The translations under genes and the position numbers were made by a program. From contig DAOTUB010000219.1 in the NCBI GenBank assembly GCA_034437455.1, positions 1-11,637 on the forward strand: a stretch of DNA of 11,637 nucleotides. The letters run 5' to 3'. The DNA comes from DAOTUB01 sp034437455. Its GTDB lineage: Bacteria; Chloroflexota; Anaerolineae; B4-G1. Each line of letters opens with the position of its first letter. Position 1 is the first letter of the stretch. Shown here one piece after another: positions 1 through 5,302 of the stretch. Below the pieces are notes generated by a model, which was not told where the DNA came from, searched no databases, and was given only the letters and a program-made list of their open reading frames with translations.

Positions 1-314
1 GCTTCCCCGTACCAACCTTCGCTCCTCTCAAATCCGCCATTCACGATCAGGTCGTGGATGTCGCCGTCACAGGCTATTTGTGCCGGGGCCAGCGGTGCGT
101 TCTCGGTGGATGTGGACGACAGAAGCGGGGTGGCAGTGGTGTCGTCGAAGTCACGCGCTATCCATTCAGGTTTGAAAGGAGCGGAGGAGGGTGGAGATAG
201 AGAATCGGGTGGCGTCTCCTGTGCAGCTACCGAAAATCCAGGAGCGAGGGCTTGACAAAGCCAAACAAGAACCATCAATATACGCAGACTGTTGTAGCGG
301 ATTTTTTTCCTCAT
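1..314 (-). CDS. N-terminus of an exported protein of unknown function (partial, 3' end outside window)
   Basis: This frame is open from the ATG at 314 to the window edge and gives 104 residues with no stop. The start is supported by AAGGAG at 322-327, seven bases upstream. Residues 1-31 form a signal peptide: basic MRKK, a hydrophobic stretch around LRILMVLVWLCQALA, then an AxA-like site near SVAAQE. A Pro/Ser/Thr-rich linker (about 33-78) follows, typical of exported proteins. Residues 86-102 contain DLIVNGGFERSEGWYG, which resembles the opening strand of jelly-roll carbohydrate-binding-like domains (the 'NGGFE..GW' pattern); this is a family resemblance, not a proven assignment. It lies 32 bp downstream of the 551-residue cohesin/dockerin gene on the same strand, so the two are probably co-transcribed. 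The catalytic or main domain, if any, is not visible. Confidence 0.8.
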   Translation of the reverse strand, partial: MRKKIRYNSLRILMVLVWLCQALAPGFSVAAQETPPDSLSPPSSAPFKPEWIARDFDDTTATPLLSSTSTENAPLAPAQIACDGDIHDLIVNGGFERSEGWYGE

Positions 315-346
315 GGGAATACTCCTTGTATTTTATTCGACATTCG

Positions 347-2002
347 TCACTGCCGCAGGATGAGCGGTAGATATAGCTTGAACGTGCCAATTGATCCGTT
401 TTCCACTTCGACCGGGATTTGCAAGTTGGACGAGGCAAAGTCCTGGCCGTACACGTCGCTCAAGCGGGCGGAAGCCAGGGTCACGGGCGACCAACTCGCA
501 GGCGCGGATGGACGGATGATGAAGTCGAGATAGGCTAATATGCCGCTGTTGCTGCTCATCACACCGTTGGGAGCCGTGGGGATCATCCCGATACGCACCG
601 ACTGGGTGGCTGATTCGGTATGTGTGATGATAAAGTCGTTGGTCAGGTCACCGCTGCGCACATCCGCCAGTTGGGCCATCCTGGGATTATAGTTGACGAT
701 CAGGTCACAGGCACTGGCGCTCGTGCTGGGTTGGGCTACGCCCGTAGCATAGATAGGCAAGGATACGATCTGATTCGCGGCGCCCGCCGCGCGCCCAATG
801 GAGAGTGTGACAGGTTCAGCCGTACTGCTTGCCGCTCTTAGCGCAAGGGCTGTAGCGCGCGTCAGCGTGGCGACGCGCCCACCTCTAGCCAATTGCTGGA
901 TCTGCACGGCATCAGCGGAGTTGATCCGTTCATCACCGTTCATGTCGCCAACTTGTCGCTGGCGGTGATTCGGAGGCCGCCCTACAGCCAGCGACATAGC
1001 CATCGCGGAATCACTGTGGTTAATTACACCGTCCCCGAGTTCAGCCGGGCTTACATCGCCCATCAGATAGCTCGGCGAATTTGGACCACCAAGCGTGACA
1101 GTAAAGATACCACTCTCGCGGACGATGGGGATAGGACTACCATAGGCATCTGTGTAGATAGTTGTGCCGTATACACTTGCCCCTATTCTGAGGTCGTATG
1201 GAATATCCATAATAGAAGTCTGACCCTCTGTGCCTTTTATCTCCAACGTTACTTCGAAAAGCGTAGCTTCTCCGTACAACTCCGGTAGGGGATCTTCTGT
1301 ATTTATGATAACTGCAGAAGCCACACCTGTATTTGGGGCGGGGAGCTCATTTTCCTGTCGGATGTTGGAGGCAAATCCATACTCCACCAGCAGATTAGAT
1401 CGCTTGATTGAGGTTGCCGTGATCACGCTCGGATCGTAGATCATCCACATATCCGCGTTACGAATGGTTAAGCCATCAGCATTACCAATCTTGACCGGGA
1501 TGGTGATCATATCACCATGCGGCGCACCGGAATCGGGTACGAAGATGCGCAATTCGTTTGTTTGCACAGGCTCAGGCGACTCGCCCGGTAACGTGGCATT
1601 GGAGACGTTAGAACAGTTTTCGCTCAACTGATTGAGCGTATCCACTGCCTTGAGACAGTAATAGTAATCCTGCTCCGGTTCCGCGCTGTAATCCAGCCAG
1701 CGGTCCCCGGTCACGGGGGTGTTCACTGTGTTCAAGGCGTTATCAATGCCTGTCGGACTGATGCCGCGGTAGACCAGATACCCCTTCAGCCCATAACTGG
1801 GGCTTGGCTGCCAGGTCAACTCAATATTGCCGACCCCAGGGTCGGCGCGCAGATGCGAGGGCGGCAGCGGCGGATATCCCATCGGATAGGCCCAACTCTC
1901 CTTCGAAGCTTGGGGTAAAAGCACCAGTGCCAATGCCACCACCCCAGCTACCAGCAAGATTTCAAGCCACTGGTCATAGTTGCGCGAGAATTTCGAACTC
2001 AT
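347..2002 (-). CDS. Secreted FnIII-cohesin-dockerin-cohesin protein with C-terminal YLPLILRQ motif
   Basis: 551 residues. A strong AAGGAGGT at 2008-2015 fixes the ATG at 2002. Residues 15-33 are a hydrophobic export or membrane segment. About 45-138 look like a fibronectin type III domain (GNIELTWQPSPS, GYLVYRG, YYYCLKAVD). About 148-304 look like a cohesin-type beta-sandwich (LRIFVPDSGAPHGDMITIPV, then MWMIYDPSVI). About 312-375 are a dockerin-like pair of calcium loops: GDVSPAELGDGVINHSD, and GDMNGDERINSAD with D353, N355, D357 and D364 in the EF-like positions. About 396-535 form a second cohesin-like domain (VTLSIGRAAG, CDLIVNYNPRMAQL). The protein ends TFKLYLPLILRQ. Cohesins bind dockerins in cellulosomes and, in many other bacteria, in non-cellulosomal surface assemblies; a role here in adhesion or assembly is inferred. 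No catalytic domain is seen. It starts 62 bp after the decayed repeat-protein gene and ends 32 bp before the next exported protein. Confidence 0.85.
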   Translation of the reverse strand: MSSKFSRNYDQWLEILLVAGVVALALVLLPQASKESWAYPMGYPPLPPSHLRADPGVGNIELTWQPSPSYGLKGYLVYRGISPTGIDNALNTVNTPVTGDRWLDYSAEPEQDYYYCLKAVDTLNQLSENCSNVSNATLPGESPEPVQTNELRIFVPDSGAPHGDMITIPVKIGNADGLTIRNADMWMIYDPSVITATSIKRSNLLVEYGFASNIRQENELPAPNTGVASAVIINTEDPLPELYGEATLFEVTLEIKGTEGQTSIMDIPYDLRIGASVYGTTIYTDAYGSPIPIVRESGIFTVTLGGPNSPSYLMGDVSPAELGDGVINHSDSAMAMSLAVGRPPNHRQRQVGDMNGDERINSADAVQIQQLARGGRVATLTRATALALRAASSTAEPVTLSIGRAAGAANQIVSLPIYATGVAQPSTSASACDLIVNYNPRMAQLADVRSGDLTNDFIITHTESATQSVRIGMIPTAPNGVMSSNSGILAYLDFIIRPSAPASWSPVTLASARLSDVYGQDFASSNLQIPVEVENGSIGTFKLYLPLILRQ

Positions 2003-2007
2003 TTCTT

Positions 2008-2015
2008 ACCTCCTT
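2008..2015 (-). promoter_or_regulatory. Ribosome binding site for the 551-residue protein
   Basis: Reads AAGGAGGT on the minus strand, five bases before the ATG. It is close to the full anti-Shine-Dalgarno complement and decides the start codon. Confidence 0.8.
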
Positions 2016-2064
2016 GGTTGGATATATAATTTGCGATTTGACAAACCACGACTATCATTGTAAG

Positions 2065-2340
2065 CTAGAAATGTGAAAAATGCTTGAGTAAACCCTGAGC
2101 AAAGGCTGAGCGTTTGCGATGTGGGATGGCGACGCCGTCCAACGGGTTATTGTCTGAATCCTTAACGGTAACCGTCGTCTTCACCGTCTGGAAATTCACC
2201 GTACTGCCGCTGGCAACGCCAGTCTGGGTAGCGGTAGTTTCATTGTAAACCGTGTGAAGATCAAGGTCACGGGTAAAAGTCTCGAGTGCAACCTGACCGC
2301 TTGCCGTATTACCGATCTTGATCCAGGAATCGTTGCCTAA
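2065..2340 (-). pseudogene. 3' fragment of the tandem-repeat secreted protein, cut off by the insertion sequence
   Basis: Read leftward from the insertion-sequence edge, the frame gives LGNDSWIKIGNTASGQVALE and continues to HTVYNETTATQTGV and TTVTVKDSDNNPLDGVA. These match the segments WTAMGKTNGDGQATVSL, HAVYNETTATESGV and TTVEVKDSSGGNPLDGV in the 5' fragment at 3691-4122, so this is the rest of repeat 2 and the start of repeat 3. It has no start codon or ribosome site of its own; the apparent ATG-initiated frame begins inside the insertion sequence. Similarity to the repeat stops abruptly after NPLDGVA. The frame then runs through a basic, unrelated tail (IPHRKRSAFAQGLLKHFSHF) to a stop at 2065, so the gene probably ended differently before a second deletion or rearrangement. 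Confidence 0.75.
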
Positions 2341-2363
2341 GGATCTGTCCAAAAATAACTTCG
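2341..2363 (+). repeat. Left terminal inverted repeat of the insertion sequence
   Basis: Begins GGATC, followed by TGTCCAAAAATAACTTCG. It pairs with 3686-3708, with two mismatches at positions 4 and 5. The transposase stop codon is only five bases further in. Confidence 0.85.
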
Positions 2364-2367
2364 TACT

Positions 2368-3633
2368 TTAACAAGCGCCACTACGGGGCCTGATGATGTA
2401 GTTCCACTTCGGGCATATGGGGCGTCGAGTCAGATTGAGGGCATCCATCTCAGCATCTGAGACTTTGATGCGAGTCTGATAAATGCGGTCTACCAACTCT
2501 GCTTTGACTTTCAGACCCGTTGAGGTAATCGTACCGCGGATGCAAGCCAGCATCGTTTCATAGGAGCGCAATGGCTTACCAGCCCAATTGAGGCTGATGT
2601 GGTTGAATAATCTGTGTTCGATGGGATTCCATTTGGAAGCTCCTGTGGGATAGTGACACACCATGATTTCGATCCCTAGCCGGTCTGCCAAATGAACCTG
2701 AAGTTGACGTTTCCAGAGTCGAGGCCGATAACCATTGCTTCCTCCACCGTCACAGAGAATCAGCACCTTGTCTTCACGGGTAAAGGTAGGACGATCGCTA
2801 TCTTCGTACCACATGCTGATCGCGTCTACTGCGAACTCACCCGTCTCGGCGGATATCCCCACATACACAGATCCGAAGTTGTGAAACAAATCATAGATGC
2901 CATAGGGGATGCCTATTCCCACCGCCTCACTCCAGAAATCGTAGACATTGACGGTTTCTGCTTCGCGACACCATATGCGACCTGGGTTCTTGAAATTGCC
3001 AATCATTTCTCGCTTTTTGGCATCCACGGAAATGACCGGATAGCCGGCTCTCTGGAACAGACGCTTGACGCGAGCTATGTAGCGAAATTGCAGGTCCCGA
3101 TCAGGATGAGGATTGCCGGTGAACCGCTTGCAGTTTGCTTGCAACGAGTAATCCATATCTCGCAATAGGCGTCTGACGCTTGTCGGGCTGATATGGTACT
3201 CCAGTGCCTGCAGTTCCTGAGTCAGATGACGGAGACTATGAGATACCCATATCTTGGTACCCATAGGGTCACCTCCGACATCATCTTCTACCGCTTTCTC
3301 CAAAGTGGTGACAATGGCGGGGGTTTTCTCTTCAATACGCTTTCTCCCGCCACCTGGCAAGCGCACACGGTCTACGGGACGACCTTCCAGGTCTCTTTCT
3401 AATTCTCGTCGTCCCCGCCGGATGGTATCCAGGTGGATACCGGTGATTTTGGAAACCAGCGTTGCACCTCCAAACCCCAATCTCTGGGCTTCCAGAGCTG
3501 CATACCAGCGGCGTAGTTGCTCGTCTAACCGACTGATGAAGAGATTCATCCTATGATGCAGGATTTTGTCCGGGCAGTCTTCTTCAGATTGACAAAGTGC
3601 ACACTCACATTTATGTACGGGCCTTTTTGGCAT
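2368..3633 (-). CDS. ISAzo13-family DDE transposase
   Basis: 421 residues, intact. AGGAGG at 3640-3645 lies six bases before the ATG at 3633. It catalyses movement of the surrounding insertion sequence. The N-terminus has a cysteine-rich patch (CECALC, C20) that could bind a metal. A helix-turn-helix-like region follows at about 53-80 (GGATLVSKITGIHLDTIRRG). The RNase-H-like DDE core shows D204 in VISVDAKKRE, D295 in VLILCDGGGSNG and E339 in HYPTGASKWNPIEHRLF. The 'GGGSNG' and 'GASKWNPIEHRLF' motifs and the length match ISAzo13 (Rhodopirellula-type) transposases as I know them. It is oriented the same way as the gene it interrupts. All key acidic residues are present, so it is probably functional. 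Confidence 0.9.
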   Translation of the reverse strand: MPKRPVHKCECALCQSEEDCPDKILHHRMNLFISRLDEQLRRWYAALEAQRLGFGGATLVSKITGIHLDTIRRGRRELERDLEGRPVDRVRLPGGGRKRIEEKTPAIVTTLEKAVEDDVGGDPMGTKIWVSHSLRHLTQELQALEYHISPTSVRRLLRDMDYSLQANCKRFTGNPHPDRDLQFRYIARVKRLFQRAGYPVISVDAKKREMIGNFKNPGRIWCREAETVNVYDFWSEAVGIGIPYGIYDLFHNFGSVYVGISAETGEFAVDAISMWYEDSDRPTFTREDKVLILCDGGGSNGYRPRLWKRQLQVHLADRLGIEIMVCHYPTGASKWNPIEHRLFNHISLNWAGKPLRSYETMLACIRGTITSTGLKVKAELVDRIYQTRIKVSDAEMDALNLTRRPICPKWNYIIRPRSGAC

Positions 3634-3639
3634 TTGCTT

Positions 3640-3645
3640 CCTCCT
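3640..3645 (-). promoter_or_regulatory. Ribosome binding site of the transposase
   Basis: AGGAGG on the minus strand, six bases upstream of the transposase ATG at 3633. Confidence 0.7.
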
Positions 3646-3685
3646 GTGTTAATAAAATAGGAGGGAACATTTTACCACAAAACTC

Positions 3686-3708
3686 CGAAGTTATTTTTGG
3701 ACAAGTCC
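3686..3708 (-). repeat. Right terminal inverted repeat of the insertion sequence
   Basis: Read on the minus strand it begins GGACT and then TGTCCAAAAATAACTTCG. It also supplies the stop codon (TAA at 3691-3693) that ends the truncated host protein, which therefore finishes in element-encoded residues GLVQK. Confidence 0.85.
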
Positions 3709-4122
3709 GTAGTACCCAGTCTTGTAGTAGACGGTAACACCATCAAGGGGATTTCCACCTGACGAATCCTTAACCTCGACCGTCGTCTTCTGCGTCGTGA
3801 AGAGCACCGCGGTTGTAGACGGCACCTCCACTCCCGACTCCGTAGCAGTAGTTTCATTGTACACTGCGTGGAAATCATAATCGCCTGCGGGCAATGACAC
3901 CGTGGCCTGACCATCACCGTTCGTCTTTCCCATAGCGGTCCAATCGGTTGTGCCATTGACCCGGTAATAAACGGGCACGTTCGGAATTGCGCTATCTGTG
4001 CTGTTTTTCACTGTAACAGTAAAAATTACGGGATCATCAGCCAGCACAACCTGCGTTAGGCCAAGTATCAGCATCAAGGCCAAAAGAATCCCCATCACCA
4101 ACCTGCGTTTATTGCTTGTCAT
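3691..4122 (-). pseudogene. 5' part of a secreted tandem beta-sandwich repeat protein, truncated by the insertion sequence
   Basis: 143 codons remain. I start it at the ATG at 4122, not at the ATG 42 codons upstream (4248), because AAGGAGGG at 4127-4134 lies just before it and a normal signal peptide begins there: MTSNKRRLVMGILLALMLIL, then GLTQVVLADD with an AxA-like cleavage region. One full repeat follows (TVTVKNSTDSAIPNVPVYYR through HAVYNETTATESGV), then the start of a second (TTVEVKDSSGGNPLDGV, VYYKTGYY) that runs into the insertion sequence. The repeat unit is 78-80 residues. It resembles the transthyretin-like or carboxypeptidase-regulatory-like folds repeated in exported proteins of bacteria and archaea (pattern 'VKDSxGxPLDGVxVYY...G...TxxxGxVxLxxxxGxYxxxxxYN'). 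The truncated product could still be exported as a single-domain protein. The original function was probably structural or adhesive. Confidence 0.8.
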
Positions 4123-4126
4123 GATA

Positions 4127-4134
4127 CCCTCCTT
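4127..4134 (-). promoter_or_regulatory. Ribosome binding site that decides the start of the repeat protein
   Basis: AAGGAGGG on the minus strand, four bases before the ATG at 4122. It argues against the longer in-frame start at 4248, whose first 42 residues are basic and lack a signal-peptide pattern. Confidence 0.8.
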
Positions 4135-4264
4135 AAATTTTTTCTTAGATAGGTAGGGACTTCGAGCCAGGCGCATTCGTTTGTTGGGGGGAATAAATCT
4201 AATGGCCTTGGCCCGTGACACCCTGCCACGCGGCACGTTGAAACGCACCGCTGATATCTAATTC

Positions 4265-4411
4265 GACAATGGCACATTACAGCACACAGCGGTTAAAACC
4301 GCGTGCTACAACTGCAAAACCTGCCTTCGCAGGTTAGTTTATAGTCGGTGTAGGCCGACTTTGCAGTTGTGGCCCGCGAATTGATTCGCTTGGGACAAAT
4401 GTGCCATTGTC
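4265..4411. repeat. 147-bp palindromic multi-hairpin element with perfect 14-bp inverted ends (MITE- or REP-like)
   Basis: The ends are perfect inverted repeats: GACAATGGCACATT (4265-4278) and AATGTGCCATTGTC (4398-4411). Inside are a left hairpin GCGGTTAAAACCGC (4289-4302), a long central stem pairing 4300-4318 with 4360-4378 (19 positions, one mismatch and one G-U type pair, core ACAACTGCAAA/TTTGCAGTTGT), two hairpins nested in that stem (ACCTGCCTTCGCAGGT at 4319-4334, and AGTCGG/CCGACT arms at 4343-4360), and a right hairpin GCGAATTGATTCGC (4376-4389). Almost every base belongs to a stem. It resembles the hairpin-rich dispersed repeats I know from cyanobacteria and Chloroflexota, but I cannot check copy number. 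It lies 143 bp upstream of the repeat-protein start, so it could also form a leader RNA structure. No ORF is present. Confidence 0.75.
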
Positions 4412-4962
4412 AAGCTAAAACCTGTTCGAAACAGATTGTTCGAGTACGTTTTCATCGCTCTTGGTGGTATCAGCCGGTGATTTCAATCATCCACGGAGCA
4501 GTGGCAAACGTTCTCTCCCAAGTTTTGTATACACCCCTTCAGCCAGTTTGATACTTTGCTCTATTTTCACCTCCTTTGATTACAGAATCTGTCGAGGGTG
4601 CGATCCTTTCGCACAGCGATTGGGACGGATGCAATCAAATCGCGGCTGTGCTTCACTGGTTCTGATTTTTGGGGCCAAGCGCCTACCCGCCCCCTCTTCA
4701 TTATATATAAATCAAGTGAAATAAAGACTTGAAATTTCCTTGAAAATTGCTAAAAATTGCAATTGTGAGTAACATAGCATTAGGTTTGACCGTAGTCGAC
4801 AATCGCATAATTGAAATATAGCGAGCGATCATTTGCTCTGCGCCTCCCCGACATACTGGTATTCGGTCGATACAGAGCACAGATGTAGGAGGTCTCTGAG
4901 ATATGGATTTCTAAATCTCGTTTGGTAATTCGGGGAGTCCGCTCTGGGTCACAAAACTCGGA
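4412..4962. other. Non-coding, AT-richer spacer with no supported gene
   Basis: I see no credible coding region on either strand: the short open frames lack ribosome sites and recognisable domains. Weak local structure includes CTGTTCGAAACAG (4422-4434), a hairpin GTGCGA/TCGCAC around 4601-4617, and an inverted repeat TGCTCTG (4834-4840) with CAGAGCA (4873-4879) enclosing CCGA/TCGG. A TATATATAA tract lies near 4701-4710. No promoter could be assigned with confidence. The composition differs clearly from the GC-rich coding sequence on the right, which suits an accumulation site for mobile or repetitive DNA. Confidence 0.5.
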
Positions 4963-5187
4963 ATCTGAATTTGTTAAACCCCCACATATGGGCCATTTTG
5001 ACAAATTTGCTACCCTACACATGTCTCTGGATAGCCTCAACAGCGATTCTGAGGCACCAAAATGACCACTTCGCGGCCTTTTTGATGTGGAAATCAGCGT
5101 TTTTCGCCCGTAGATTCACAGAACAAAAGTTCTGTAGGGTAGCGAATTTGACAAATAAAACCCAGATGTGGGGAGGAAAATTCAGAT
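4963..5187. repeat. Long imperfect inverted repeat (arms ~57 and ~55 bp, ~113-bp centre)
   Basis: The left arm 4963-5019 and the reverse complement of the right arm 5133-5187 share ATCTGAATTT at the outer end, CCCCACAT(A/C)TGGG in the middle and CAAATT(T/C)GCTACCCTACA at the inner end, with a few mismatches and short gaps. The centre holds GCCTCA/TGAGGC arms (5034-5055) and a hairpin CAGAACAAAAGTTCTG (5119-5134) that touches the right arm. Short similar direct sequences GATTTCTAAAT (4906-4916) and GATTTCTAGAT (5193-5203) flank it. The layout fits a small non-autonomous transposable element or relic. Open frames through it on either strand share the peptide CRVANL only because they cross the two arms, so I do not call genes here. 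Confidence 0.6.
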
Positions 5188-5251
5188 AACGCGATTTCTA
5201 GATTTGTCGATGGACTTCCTGCCAAACCGTGAGTGACCTTGATTTTGGGTT

Positions 5252-5280
5252 CACCAGTGACCTCTTGAATGGGACTGGTG
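5252..5280 (-). terminator. Stem-loop just downstream of the 1933-residue gene (weak terminator candidate)
   Basis: CACCAGT and ACTGGTG form a perfect 7-bp stem with a 15-base loop, 23 bases after the stop codon at 5303. No T-tract follows on the minus strand, so it is at best a weak or factor-dependent terminator or a 3'-end stabiliser. The loop side also carries an imperfect direct repeat, AGTGACCT followed by TGGG, at about 5233-5250 and 5256-5273. Confidence 0.35.
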
Positions 5281-5302
5281 GGACAGCTTTAGCTTTCGTC
5301 CT

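Larger units (their letters stand above)
2341..3708 (-). mobile_element. Complete insertion sequence, ISAzo13-like, 1368 bp
   Basis: One transposase gene is bounded by inverted ends at 2341-2363 and 3686-3708, identical over the 18-base core TGTCCAAAAATAACTTCG and differing at two of the five outermost bases. The family call rests on the transposase. The element sits inside the repeat-protein gene, with homologous halves of one protein on both sides, which proves insertion. No convincing target-site duplication is visible (flanks TAA on the left, GTA on the right). Joining the flanks without the element restores one reading frame (...TGYYLGNDSW...), and the restored repeat is 80 residues against 78 for its neighbour, so little or nothing was lost. 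Both ends and the transposase are intact, which suggests a fairly recent insertion. Confidence 0.85.

Noticed and set aside
347..376. Sortase LPXTG signal
   Set aside because: The tail has LPL but no LPXTG, no following hydrophobic helix and no positively charged end beyond a single Arg.
2038..2066. TTGACA at 2038-2043 as the -35 box of a plus-strand promoter
   Set aside because: The sequence 17 bases on, TAAGCT, is a poor -10 box and no plus-strand gene follows.
2692..3168. A 158-codon plus-strand open frame inside the insertion sequence
   Set aside because: Antisense to the intact DDE transposase with no ribosome site or domain.
4123..4248. N-terminal extension of the repeat protein to an ATG at 4248
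   Set aside because: The strong AAGGAGGG and a standard signal peptide place the start at 4122. The extension would bury the signal peptide behind 42 basic residues.
4265..4440. tRNA-like cloverleaf, including GTTCGAAAC near 4424
   Set aside because: The stems have the wrong lengths and order for a tRNA, there is no acceptor stem with a CCA end, and the TTCGA sequence lies outside the palindromic element with no 5-bp stem and 7-base loop.
4265..5187. CRISPR array
   Set aside because: The repeats here are inverted and unequal, with no series of evenly spaced direct repeats and no cas gene nearby.
4780..5189. Short open frames on both strands (86 and 72 codons) sharing CRVANL
   Set aside because: They share that peptide because they read through the two arms of the inverted repeat. 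They lack ribosome sites and any domain, and the minus-strand one would begin with TTG.
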